Assembly: GCA_942159475.1 (NCBI GenBank)
Contig: OW804094.1
Coordinates: forward strand, 61,562,966 to 61,626,965
Length of the DNA: 64,000 bases
Direction of reading: 5' to 3'
Origin: Sthenelais limicola
Taxonomy: Eukaryota > Annelida > Polychaeta > Phyllodocida > Sigalionidae
The notes under the pieces were generated by a model, which was not told where the DNA came from, ran no database searches, and was given only the letters and a program-made list of their open reading frames with translations. Positions 46,330-57,163 of the stretch are shown here, in pieces; position 1 is the first letter of the stretch, and the number at the start of each line of letters is the position of its first letter. The translations under genes were made by a program, and so were the position numbers.

Positions 46330-48840
46330 ATGTCTTGTGTAAGGATAGTGTTGCTGGTTTCCCTTCTGCTCTGGTTTTTTTGATCGATTGATGCCATACC
46401 GAAAGAATACGATTGCGGGGAAACCAGCAACACATGTACTTGCACACGGCATACCATTTTGTGTCGACAACTCGATTCTTATCCAAAATGGGTTGCCATT
46501 GAACCCGTCGACGTATATTCGATTGACTTGTCTGGCGGCTATATTCAAGCATATAATGAGGATTTCTTTGACAAGTACCCGAACCTTAAGGTGACTCAGT
46601 AGTGATTTTGATTATTGATGAATTTTTCTAAAATTTTTACCAATGATAGTTGACATGAAATAATCATTATTGAGTGGAAAAAATACATAGGTCACCAGGC
46701 TAGTTTTCATGCTATGGCAGTATGGAGATAGAAATAATGAATCATATTTGAGTAATTTTACTACATTTGAGTGATTTATTAACATAATTCGTTTAAAATG
46801 GTTCTGACATGAATTCAGACATCAAATTTCACCCAGACATTCAACATATATATATACTTATCATCAGATAATGTTTTTTTCCTCAGATCCTGAGGTAGCC
46901 CCCTGGAAGCCCCCTAGTGGCAGTACGGGGCACTAGCAAAATTGACTTTGGCTGATGACAATCAGCGTTTCAAAAAAAACCTGTTTGATGAATATTTTTT
47001 AAATTTAATATGAATGTAGATACCGTATTTATCAACTCATACACAAAAAATCAGGATGGCTTTCCAGGCTAAATTTTTCTATATTACGACTTATTTATGA
47101 GAAAAATTGGGAAAAAAATTAAATTCCTGATTAATATTTGATTTGAACAAAAATGGCTTCATAAATCTTGATGAAATTCTATATGGATACAGCTATCATA
47201 GTTACTAACTCGCACACCAAAAATCAGCATGAATTTCCAGGCCGATTTTTTTGTGTTACAACTTAATTATGAGAAAATTGGCTAAAAATGAGAAAATTCT
47301 TAATAAATATTTGATTTATACACATATGGCTCCATAAATTTAAATGAAATTTAATATGGATGTATAATATGTAACTCCCACACCAAAAATCAGCATAAAT
47401 TTTCTGAAATGTTTATATCAAGACTTAACATACATACTTCGTCTGCATAATGCTGATATTCCCTGGTATATGTATTGAATACACATATATCAGTACTGAG
47501 CTATATGTGTTGAATACACAAGATCAGTACTGAGTCACCTTAAGTCAATCAATTTGAAAGATCAGAAGGTAGACTTTGTCTGCTCATCCCTTCCAAAAGG
47601 GGGGTTGACGAGGATTTATTCTGATTGTCAAGATGAAAGAAAGGGAGCAACAAGTGCATGGGGTTCATGGAAGGAGGCCGCAGCGCTGATACCAATTGGG
47701 GCAGCCGTCCACTACCGTAAGAACACGTGTTTTTCTAAAGAGCTCATAACCCTCTTACGTTTATTGTTAGAATGGATCAGTGTTGAACTGGGGATTTAGT
47801 TGCGTAGTGTTTGTATAAATTATTTTATCTAGATTTGTTATATCCTATAGAATCGTTTGACGAAGTTACCATGTGGTGTATTACCGTAAATTACCCTTTT
47901 GTCTTTGATTTTTTTGCCCTTTTCCCCCTTTTTATGCACCCCTTTTTTCCTGGGTATAATTATGAGCTAGACCCCTCTCACGTCCATTTGGAGTTGTAAA
48001 GCATCAAATTTTACCCACCACGTGGTGTGTGATCTAGTCATAGCTAGGGTTTCGATTAAGGGTCACATCCACTGACAGTGTGTATGTATAAATTGTATCC
48101 ACGACAAGTGTAACACCCAATGATTTGTAACCCCAAAACCCTCAAATTGATGTGTGGGTTATTTATGATTTGTAACATTAAGGGGTAGATTATCTAAAAG
48201 CCCAAATCCACCGTTAATACAAAATATTTTACCCATAATGCATTGTATTTAGTTACCATACACAATATTTGTATTTATAGTTGCAAATCAACGACCTGCA
48301 ATCCAGGATCAAATTCCCCCTACTCCTGAAACAACCCCCGAAACAACGACAGAATCGAATGATGGTGAGCAGACGACGGAAATGGCGCCCACACCCACCC
48401 CAATCCCTGAACCCATCGAAGAAACGGAGGAAAAGGGTGAGCAAGTGGTCATCCCTCGAAGGAGTGAGCGATTCTCTAAGCAGGGGGAAGAAACCACCAC
48501 CAAACCAAAAAGAAGGAAGAAAAAAGCAAAGAACTGGGGCATGACTCGCGACCAATTGTATCCCTATTTCTGGGTTGTTGTTGTTGGCATGCCACTGGTA
48601 TTACTCTGCGGAATTTTCTTCTGCATTAAAAAAAGGGTGACTGGAACTCTCTGCTGTTGTCGAAAGGTATAGTATTATAAAGATATAATTACTGTAATTA
48701 GTTTTAAATTTATATGTTCATGAGGGGTAATTTTCTGTTTTTGTTTTTTTATTTATTAGAATCGATATCGAGGTGAAAAGAATAGGGGTCGAAATGAGCA
48801 AACAGATGGATCAAGACTACTTGAATATTCGGTGTGTTGA
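46330..48840 (+). CDS. LRR-like type I membrane protein with internal TGA and an intron-like MITE
   Basis: ATG at 46330 begins a signal peptide (MSCVRIVLLVSLLLWFF). An in-frame TGA follows at 46381-46383. The same frame goes on with a Cys cluster (CTCTRHTILC) and VDVYSIDLSGGYIQAY ... FFDKYPNLK, the pattern of an LRR N-terminal cap and first repeats. The MITE at 46590-47539 interrupts this exon. After it the frame resumes and runs to a donor at 47717 (GTAAGA). Exon 48281-48666 encodes a Pro/Thr-rich stalk, a basic stretch, one membrane helix (YFWVVVVGMPLVLLCGIFFC) and a CCC motif suited to palmitoylation. Exon 48760-48840 ends the protein. Without the MITE the coding length is 900 nt, phases consistent. 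AATAAA lies at 48846. Extracellular receptor or decoy role is inferred. Confidence 0.65.
46590..47539. mobile_element. piggyBac-like MITE (950 bp) between TTAA duplications
   Basis: Ends are GGTGACTCAGTA and TACTGAGTCACC, perfect inverted repeats, flanked on both sides by TTAA (46586-46589 and 47540-47543), the target duplication of piggyBac transposons. No ORF inside; the interior is AT-rich with repeated AAAATCAGCAT-type phrases. The host frame on either side joins exactly if the element is removed. The junction also contains AAG|GTGACT at the left and TTAAG|TCA at the right, so removal as an intron gives the same result. Confidence 0.85.
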
Positions 48841-48960
48841 ATGAAAATAAACCCAACAATGTAATCCCCAATCACAAAATACAACAAATCTCAAAGACTA
48901 ATATGTGGTGATATTATTTTTATTCCAAATATACTATTATTATACATTGTTAAATTTTTA

Positions 48961-49779
48961 TTATATATTCACACAGAAATCTGCTCTATCTGAATCTAAA
49001 AATAAAATACAAACCGACTCTGGTACAGAATCCATTAATATATTGCTTTCACACCACTGTCTATTACCAGATCCAATAGTAAATACACAAACATCTTTGA
49101 CATATGGGTATATTGCAGGGTTTTGTTTTAACAATTCGTTGTGAGCAATCATGACATCTGGGTAAATTTTTATATGACACATTTTTAAAACAGCTGATTT
49201 TATAACAAGGCGGTAATCTTCATAAACATTTTGGGCATTTTTATCGCAATTCATTAGACGAAATTCTTCTGTAGATTGCCGTAAAATCACTTTAATGGGA
49301 ACTCCGTTAATGATTGGTTTTTCTTGATTCATTATTCCCAACCTAATCTCTCCCTCAAATTCTGCTTCCTTCCCACCTTTTGTGAACTCATATCGTTTTT
49401 TAAACCCGGGGTTTACTGTTACACTCGCGCTATCACAAGTATCCACATCATTTCCACCATCTAATATATATCCCTCTGTTAACATTATTGTTTCCCTCTC
49501 ATTTAACATTGACTCCAACATAACATCCGCAAAACATTTATATGGGTAGTTTAACCCAACTCCAACAGCTACAGGTTGTTCATTTAACAAGACCTCAACC
49601 TGTCTGAACATGGAGCATATTGGTAAATTGGATAATCCCACTTTTGTATCATCTGCTGTTATTGGTAAACCTGTTGAAACCTTGTGAATCTGAACCTTAA
49701 CATACAACCTAGTTTTTTTTAAACAGATGTAGTCACCAGAGTTACCACTTATATAAAATTGAATAGGGGTGAGGCGATT
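48961..49779 (-). pseudogene. Polinton major capsid protein, C-terminal part, truncated
   Basis: The minus-strand frame contains TPIQFYISGNSGDYICLKK and RLYVKVQIHKV, then LPICSMFRQVEVLLNEQPV, the hallmark start of the first jelly roll in Polinton major capsid proteins. It continues into the second domain (LKKQNPAI-like segment, VKDVCVFTIGSGN) and stops at 48961, well before the usual end of the family, so the second jelly roll is cut short. The N-terminal piece lies 4.5 kb away at 54330-54478 because a transposon is inserted between. The gene cannot make capsid protein as it stands. The capsid role is known for the family, not shown here. Confidence 0.85.
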
Positions 49780-49829
49780 CATCAAAAAGAGTCCCATGTC
49801 GGCAACTTTCATTTTGAGATATAGGGCTC

Positions 49830-50397
49830 CAAAGGTGGTATAGGACTTTTTCGGTCGAAAACTTTTTTTCCCGTAATATTAATCTTTATTATGTTTTTTT
49901 TTAGACTGGAAAATATTTTGTACCAAAAACAATTATTTACGCTTCATAACGGCCGGTAAACATTTTCCTAACATGGTTGGATGGGTTTAAACAAAGGAGC
50001 CGAAGGCTATTTTTCACTAAATTCACTCGTACGCCGTGGACATTTGATCGTAGGGTACCCCAGCACATTTGGTATCCTCGGAAAGCCGCGAATCTCCTCT
50101 AGCCAATGGGATTCTTCCCTTTTGAATCGCCGCGTAAGTAAACCAATCACAGAGCTCTCTCCAAGTGCATTCGGCGTAAACAATGGTTGCTAGGGTCGTC
50201 AAGGGAGCCCACGAGGGGTCGATACAGCCCTGTGATTGGTCCAGCCGCTCCGAAAGATCAACTTCCGGCTGACGCCATCTTCTAGCGTGGTCTTGGATTT
50301 GAATCGAAGCGACCAGTTATTCCTCGATTCCAGACGATACAAGACGTGTTTTACTCTCCAACAAAGTTTTAAATGGACCAAGGTTTATTATTTAAAC
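49830..50397 (+). promoter_or_regulatory. Probable promoter region of the transposon gene
   Basis: From about 50010 the sequence becomes CpG-richer and contains CCAAT-type words (AGCCAATGG, AACCAATCAC, GTGATTGGTCC) within 350 bp of the ATG at 50398. No TATA box is seen. A CCAAT/CpG promoter is inferred. Confidence 0.45.
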
Positions 50398-53300
50398 ATG
50401 GAAGCTGAGGCCACCGTCGCAGAAGCTCTTAATGGCATCGCTCGAGCCAATTTGGGAGGTGTTGTCGACAACGCCGAATGGCGTAACCTCATCGAAGAGT
50501 ATTTTGTGTTCAACGAGGAAACAGAGACGGTGGAATCTGACTCAGATGGAGAACCAGACGTCCCTGATCAGCCTGAAACTCCGGAGACGAACGAAGAAGA
50601 AGTTGAGGAAGCATCAGAACCTATTCTTATTATTGATCACATGCAGGCAGTCGTGGACAAGGAACGGGAAAAGTGCTCCACGTTTCGGTAAGTGTTGGTG
50701 CTCTGCAGCCATCTTTTCTATCGTGTGTGTTGACATGCTGGGGGACGCGATCTGAAAACTATGCTATGTACATCCCTGGAAATCATTCCAAATCTATAAT
50801 CCAATGCTGTTATATGTGCTAGATACCTTGTGGGTATATTTAGAGGTTCTAAAATTTAATTGGTGTATGTTTTAAGTCGCATGGTGTTGTTCGTGCGTGG
50901 GGAGTTTAAGGCCCTCGAGATCTGGGGAGTAGCTATTTACTTGGGACGTCTGAGATTCCTTACTCGTCTCGTGTGGAATGTAGGGTTAAAAATACATTGT
51001 TTGTTTGTGTCATTATGGGCAAATTAAAATCTAGGATTTTGTCCATTTCAGATGTAACTGCCGATTGTTTAACGGCGGGCCATGCATAGACCAGTTCACT
51101 GTGGAACAGCGCATCTCTCATCGGTCGGAACATGACCAAATCCATCGAGGTAATTTCAAAATAATGTTTTTCTCTATTGCCTCATTGCCCATACATGCCT
51201 GTATAATACTCATTCAGTATTTTAATCAGTATTTTAAGCTGTAGCTTGTTAAATAATGAGGACACGTCCTACCCAATTACATAGGATAACTAATTACGTA
51301 GGATAACTGTAGGGGCTCAGACTAAGATTGGTGTCGGTGATATTAGTCAGTCACAAATTCATTTTTACATTATTGTTATACTGTCGTTTCAGATGAGCTC
51401 GACATGGCACTCTTTGGCGTTTTCAATACTGTTACTGACAACAGTGATCGATGCAGTCCAACCAAGAAGGGGCGCCAGTGGAAGGGAGAGAGAAAACACC
51501 CAAAGAGCCACTACAGGATGCATAACAAGCCTATTTGCAAAGCTACCTTTAAATTCCTTTACAAGTGAGTGTTATCATGAATCTTGTGGTGCCCATTAAT
51601 ACTGAACATTAGATAGCTATTCATAATAACATGATTATTTGCTAAGAATCAATATTTTGGTATTGTCATTTTAAGATCCTGCATTATGTTCAATTTCTTC
51701 CTTTGTCAACGATTAAATTATTATTAATTATTTTTTCTATTTCTTTTCTCTCCCTTCACTTCTAGGATTAGCCAAAACTTGCTGACAGTTTTGCTAAAAT
51801 CCTTCGCTGAGGATGGTCTGGTCACTCGTTCACGACAGGGTGGTGGTCACCGTGCTGTGAGGTCTTTGCCAATAGATGACCTGAAGAACACTATCAACTT
51901 CATCACATCTTATGCCGAAACACATGCTCTTGTCTTGCCAGGCAGAGTATCTTCTCACCACAGAGACGACATCTTAATTCTCCCCTGCCGTTCTACAAAA
52001 GCTGAAGTTCATCGTCTTTACACACAAGCCATGCAAGAGACTGGCAATAGGGCTGTTGCCTACTCCACTTTTGGTCATTTATGGCGCAAGTATCTTCCTA
52101 AAATAGTCACAAGTCGTCCCATGACAGACCTCTGCTGGGAGTGCCAGCGTAATAACAGAGACATTTCCTGTAGTAGTAATTTACCTGATGTTGTGAAAGC
52201 TGCCAAGTTAAAGAAACAGCAGAAACATTTAGACAGTGTAACCGCCGAAAGAACTCTTTATCAGAAATTTTGTGCTGATGCAAAAGAAGCGTACAGAGAC
52301 AATGGTGAACCCCCCCTTGGCAAACATGCCCCTTGCTCATGTGACATTCGAGTACATCTCAGTTTTGACTTTGCACAACAAGTGCATTTACCTTCTTACC
52401 CGATGCAACCAGGTCCCCTTTATTTTCTCACCCCGAGGAAGGTAGGCCTGTTCGGTATTTGCATGGAAGGAATGCCTAGACAAGTTAACTACCTTATAGA
52501 TGAGAGCCATTGCACCAGTAAGGGGTCAAATGCAGTTATTTCTTATCTGAATCATTACTTTGAAAACTATGGTCTGGGGGAGAAAGATTTAGATCTTAAC
52601 TGTGACAATTGTAGTGGCCAGAACAAGAACCGGTATGTTTTGGCCTATTTGATGTGGCGTGTCCTTACTGGAAGGCACAGGTCTATTACACTTAACTTTT
52701 TGATTACTGGGCACACTAAGTTTGCCCCCGACTGGTGCTTTGGTCTCTTGAAAAAACAATTTCGTCGGGACAACGTTTCTTCTCTTCAGCAATTAAAAGC
52801 CAGTGTGCAGCGCAGTACGCCAGGGGGGGTCAACCAGGCCCAACTTGTAGGTGATGAAAGGGGTACTGTTTTTGTTCCATTGTACGACTGGCAGGCATTC
52901 CTGTCACCTTTCTCCAAATCTTTTCCAGGTATCAAAGGGTATCATCATTTTGAATTTTCTAGTGACAAACCTGGTGTTATTTCTTTCAGGCCATTTGTAG
53001 GCCCTGAAGATAGTGGTACTTTTAAAATGCTTACTGTTGATGTGGGTGATGTCCCTCAGGACAACCCACCCATTGTACCTTCTCCTGGACTGTCTGCATA
53101 CAGACAGTGGTATCTTTTTAATTCTATTCGTGATTTTTGTACCGAAGAAACCAAAGACATTATGTGCCCCAAACCAACTGTACCTGAAGAAGGGCCAGGG
53201 AGGGGGGGGGATGGCTACATTGTACAGGCTCCTGCAGTCGCCCCAGTAAGAGGTAGAGGGAGGGGAAGTGGAAGGGCTAGAGGAAGAGGGAGGGGTAGAG

Positions 53301-53620
53301 GAAGGGGAAGGGGAAGGGGAAGGGAGAGGGAATCTTCTTCTGATGAATCATTAGAATTAGGTGGTGATGAATCTTCTGAGGAGGAGGAGGAGGAGGAACC
53401 TCAAGAGGAACCTCAAGCTAGGGGTAGGGGTAGGGGTAGGGGTAGGGGTAGGGGTAGAGGAACAGTAAGGGGAAGGGGCAGGGTAAGGGAATCTTCAGAA
53501 TCTTCTTCGGATGGGGAGGTTGCACCTCCTCCAGCAAAGAGAGGTAGGGGGAGGGGGAGGGGAAATGTTGAGCAACGCCGGCCAGGGAGGGGTAGGGGTA
53601 GGGGTAGGGGTAGGGGCTGA
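50398..53620 (+). CDS. Putative DDE-type transposase-like protein with RG-rich tail (DUF7869-like)
   Basis: Exons 50398-50687, 51052-51149, 51393-51564 and 51766-53620 have AG/GT borders and join in phase to 2415 nt, an uninterrupted 804-residue protein. The N-terminus is acidic. Next comes a Cys-rich part (CNCRLFNGGPC) and a probable helical DNA-binding region. The core has LSFDFAQQVHLP, LNCDNCSGQNKN and GHTKFAPDWCFGLLKKQFRR, spaced like the Asp-Asp-Asp/Glu residues of an RNase H-fold integrase/transposase. It resembles the uncharacterised DUF7869 family found in marine invertebrates (from memory). The C-terminus has arrays of Arg-Gly interrupted by acidic Ser patches, a likely nucleic-acid-binding tail. 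AATAAA lies at 53788. Being the only gene between the inverted repeats, it is the likely transposase. Confidence 0.8.
53400..53620 (+). repeat. GGGGTA/GGGGAA hexamer arrays coding Arg-Gly repeats
   Basis: Runs of AGGGGT hexamers (for example 53420-53458 and 53590-53617) encode Arg-Gly dipeptides. They are telomere-like in composition but in frame with the protein, so they are treated as coding microsatellites. Confidence 0.8.
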
Positions 53621-54300
53621 CTGCTATTTTATTGATTTTATTACTGATTTTATTACTGATTTTATTACTGGTGAATACTGTTGTACATTTTGTTTTGTTA
53701 GAATGAATAGGTGTGTTATCATGTATATATTGCAAGCACTGCACCAAAGAATTTTGTACAGAATTATTATACTCGTGTTAACAGGGTAATAAAATAAAAA
53801 ATATTAAATGAAATGCACTGATTTTTTTATATATTGTGGCCCTACTAGTCTATAATACCTGCCCCAAATCTGAGAAAAATCCAATCATATGAACTGGTCA
53901 TTTTGCATGACGACGCGTCCGACATAAATCCCACAAAAGTCTCCTAGAAATGTATTTTGCCCAAATTTCACCCAATTTTCATCGCGCGATAAAATGATAA
54001 GTTACTAAGTAAATGAACTGAATTTGGTATATGTTATGGCTATGGCAGTTAGTAAAGTGTGTCCCAAATTTCATAGAAATCGCTTGATAACAAATGCCCG
54101 TAACCAAGGATGGCGCGCCGAAGGTCACTCGCCGAACTTAAACAGGCTGTATCTCAGTTTCCGGCTCCTCCAGTAACCGCGTCCCTTAAATACTCACCGC
54201 AACCATAGAATTATACCCAATAGGCCTAAAATTAAGCTCTATACATCATTGGAAAGCTCTTTCCTGCTGCTTACCCATCCAATAGCTAACTCCAAAATCG
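53621..54300 (+). other. Transposon 3' non-coding part
   Basis: After the stop there is a triple TTTTATTACTGA repeat, a poly-A signal at 53788, and AT-rich DNA up to the right inverted repeat. No further gene. Confidence 0.6.
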
Positions 54301-54329
54301 ATTTGGCCGACATGGGACTCATTTTGATG

Positions 54330-54478
54330 GAGCGGATCTCAGGGGATCCATAACTGATTGATGATTGGGGCGAATAATTTCTATACTCATATTTAACTGC
54401 TGCATTAACACTAATCGGGGCAAATAAATCCAAATCATCGTCATGAGCTTCAACAAAGTTCTCTCGCATGTACTCCAT
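54330..54478 (-). pseudogene. Polinton major capsid protein, N-terminal part
   Basis: About 50 residues from a start at 54478 read MEYMRENFVEAHDDDLDLFA, then a segment with SPQSSISYGSPEIRS. This matches the short leader that precedes the first jelly roll in Polinton major capsid proteins. The frame then enters the right inverted repeat of the transposon. The rest of the gene is at 48961-49779. Confidence 0.7.
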
Positions 54479-54583
54479 CGCTCTTTTGGTGTTATCGCTT
54501 CTTTCTTTTTGCTGGGGAAGAAGTTGTCTTGCTCTTTCTCTTTCCGGCGTGAGACTGGCCCTTAGCTAGGGATCTCACAAAGT

Positions 54584-55417
54584 TTATAGCTTTCGAAGAT
54601 GGGTTTTTTTTTTAGTTATCCGGGGATGAAGTGGGATGCACAATACTTTCAATGTTTTTGATCCCCTCCTGCTCCTTTGTTTGTTCACAAGCCAATGATT
54701 TACATCGGGTAAACGCTCTTCATCCGCTTTTATGTATACTCGTATTTTTTTAATGAAATTTTGGGATATTGGGACGTATATCGGGTTTATTACATTAGTT
54801 TGGTAATCTTTGATAACGCCGAGTACTGGAGAGTATTCCCAATAAATAAAACTAGATTGAACAATGTCACTTAATACACGGATGCTCAAGTTTTTACGCA
54901 TTATGTCTGCTGTTGTTGTTTTTCTAATGTTTGACTATGTTATAAATTTGGATATCATTAATTTTTGACTTTCATGAGCCCTAGCATTGCGAGGAGGTCG
55001 CCTTGCTCTTAACCGCCTAGGTTCTGTTTCTGTTTCTGTTTTTACGGATTCTTTATTTTTCCTTTTTTTACCCCTAGGTCTAGTCTTTTCCCTCACTTTT
55101 TCTTGTTCTGATACCCGGGGCTCTTCCTCTTCCCTTTCTTCTATTATTGGAGTCGATGTTTGTAAAACATGACCCCTACCATTCTCTTCTGTTATTACTC
55201 GATTTCCAACTATATTACCATAAGCATCTTCCATGTGAAAGTTAATTAAAGCGCATTCCCACCCTTTTTCTAACATCCCCGATCTTTCTAAACATATAGA
55301 AAAATCAAATGGGGAGTTAAATGGGTACTTATCTAAACAATCCGATGATGATGCAAATATATATATTTTACCTCCTTCGTCTTTTTCGTTTCGTTTTCGT
55401 TTTTTTTGTTTCCCCAC
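54584..55417 (-). pseudogene. Polinton minor capsid (penton-like) protein with an in-frame stop
   Basis: The N-terminal part contains KIYIFASSSDCLDKYPFNS and WECALINFHMED, typical of the penton-like minor capsid start. A basic/acidic, low-complexity insert follows (about residues 95-150). A single TAG at 54935-54937 then interrupts the frame. The same frame carries on with SIRVLSDIVQSSFI and NPIYVPISQNFIKKIRVYIK, the conserved C-terminal end of the family. No ATG precedes the first block; a GTG at 55417 or a lost start is possible. The Lys/Arg-rich insert is not usual for the family. It lies directly after the integrase. Confidence 0.8.
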
Positions 55418-56592
55418 TATTGTTTTCTATATTTCACAATATTACGAACTTGTGACTTTAAAGTCCATGTGTTTTCAGAATCTGGGTACCCAATCCACTT
55501 TATAAGAACTTCTGCTTGCCCTCTCTTGTTTTTACGCTCCTTAACTATTTTTTCCACTTCATAGTATGTATCTTCATCCACATGAGCAATTTGTTATTCC
55601 TCCTCATAAAACCGCCCACTAATAGGTTCGTTTTGCCACGACTTGATAGCATATGTTGGAACGTGTTGTTTTACTTCCCTATCTATTATTATAAACAGCT
55701 CCCTTGTATACTTTTCGTCATATGCTCTATCAAAGGTTGATGCCACATATGTGAGTCTGACCTTGTCGTTAATCTCAAACGTATACACTGCTTTTGACCA
55801 TAAGTAGGGTTTTTCATTTTCTATAAATTGTTTTTTCCATAGTATATCCTTTGGGGTTTTTCTAGCTGTTGCTGGAGACATCCCTATGCTAGCGTGAGGG
55901 GAGTTGTTGATGGCTTCTATGATTGACTGTAAATTATCAACCCACCTGAATGTATTTTTGAATTTCATAAACCTTTGTAACCTCATTCTTAATGTTTTAA
56001 TCGCCCTTTCCGCAAAATTAGCTTTTTTATCATTTTTTGTTGTAAAATGGTGAATTTTATAATTCTCATACACCTGTTGTCCTACAGAATTAACAAATTC
56101 GGTACCCATATCTGTCCTTAACACCTTAGGGTGGATTGATTCAAAAATCTCCTCCATCCCCCGCCCACATTCAACCCCAGTGAGGTTTTTTAAAGGTTTT
56201 ACCCATAAATAGTGACTAAAAATATCCACAAATAATAGGATAAACCCAAATCCATCATTTTTATCCTTAAATATACTCAGGTTTAAAGTATCACCATCCC
56301 ACTGGTAATCAATATCAGAAACAACCACTCGAGGTCTTTTGAAGTTTTTAATGATTGGTGAAAAAAAAGTGTATGAATCCTGCGTTAATAACCATTCCCG
56401 AACCTGTTTTTTGGTTATACGGTGTGTTCCCTCATTTTGAATTTGTTTATACAACGCATTTAACCCCCCATATGATGCACTAGTGTTAGCTCCATAAAAA
56501 AGCTTGTGCATATATTTTACTTCCTTTTCTGCAATTTCTTTTTGGGCTTTTCCATTAACCGGTTTTTTGATTTGTTGGTTAGTCTTACCCAT
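55417..56592 (-). pseudogene. Polinton integrase with chromodomain, split by one stop
   Basis: ATG at 56592. The N-terminal region (SYGGLNALYKQIQNEG, ITKKQVREWLLTQDSYTFF) matches Maverick integrases. The DDE core has DIDYQWDGDTLNL, LRTDMGTEFVNS and ANFAERAIKTLR, so all three catalytic acids are present. After the SH3-like segment a TAA at 55594-55596 stops the frame. The same frame then encodes a chromodomain (YEVEKIVKERKNK, VLIKWIGYPDSENTW) ending at 55417. Integrases of this kind insert the element into chromosomes; the chromodomain would steer it to methylated histones. Only the stop before the chromodomain is damaged, so the catalytic part could still be made. Confidence 0.9.
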
Positions 56593-56732
56593 TCTTACTT
56601 GAGTGGTTCCCAAATGGAGTGCAGTTTATTTTTTCTTTTAGTTTTTTTTATCACTATCCTCATACGCTTTTGCGTTATCTCTAATTTGCTCGTATTTCTC
56701 AAATGAAAGTAAAACCATTTTTCGCGCTTGCT

Positions 56733-57057
56733 TCATTTTAAGATGGACTCTAACTCTAATTTAATCCCCCTAATTAATAATAGGTAATCATTAAAGTGTT
56801 CTTGGGTAATAAACAGCTGGTTTTTTTTACACTGGCGAGGTTTAGATAGGGCTGCAATAAGTTTTTTTCTCTTGGTAACACGCTTTTCAACATCTGGTGA
56901 AAGAGGGATGTTTTTTAAATTAAGAGCTATCTCACACAAAGCCTTTCTTTACTTGTGATGGTGTTGCAGTGTATATTAATCCTTTGGCTTGAACACGACT
57001 TTTTGTGTTTAACAAAAGACGTATGTAATCCCGCTCCTCCTTAAGGTTGACTGACAT
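56733..57057 (-). pseudogene. Small conserved Polinton protein, frameshifted
   Basis: ATG at 57057 (MSVNLKEERDYIRLLLN) and a second frame from about 56945 (CEIALNLKNIPLSPDVEKRV, then basic RKK/KPRQCKK) together make about 108 residues. The pattern T-A-T-P-x-Q-V then E-I-A-x-N-x-x-x-x-x-x-L-S is one I associate with the small leader-type protein upstream of Polinton integrase or ATPase genes. Its function is unknown to me. One base is gained or lost near 56945. Confidence 0.55.
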
Positions 57058-57163
57058 AGTTGTTTTCCGATCGGTGATTCAGACTAAAATGAACGCACAC
57101 AGAGTCATGCACCCCTTTTTAAAACTCCTTTTATTCACACAACAGATAATTCACATCTTTTTA

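Larger units (their letters stand above)
49780..54329 (+). mobile_element. 4.55-kb inverted-repeat DNA transposon inserted in the capsid gene
   Basis: The ends are CATCAAAAAGAGTCCCATG... on the left and, reverse-complemented, CATCAAAATGAGTCCCATG... on the right; they agree over about 24 bases with one mismatch and then more loosely. Flanks are GAGGCGATT (49771-49779) and GAGCGGATC (54330-54338), an imperfect 8-9 bp target duplication. The two flanks are adjacent parts of one Polinton major capsid gene. Inside is one intact four-exon gene. The superfamily is unclear; an 8-bp duplication is shared with hAT and some others, but the protein is not hAT-like. Confidence 0.85.

Noticed and set aside
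46381..46383. TGA in the LRR-like gene as a selenocysteine codon
   Set aside because: It lies directly after a signal peptide, no Cys is expected there, and I see no SECIS-like structure in the 3' part. A nonsense change or readthrough is simpler.
48253..48555. Minus-strand frames opposite the LRR-like gene's second exon
   Set aside because: Low-complexity mirror of the Pro/Thr/Lys-rich coding exon.
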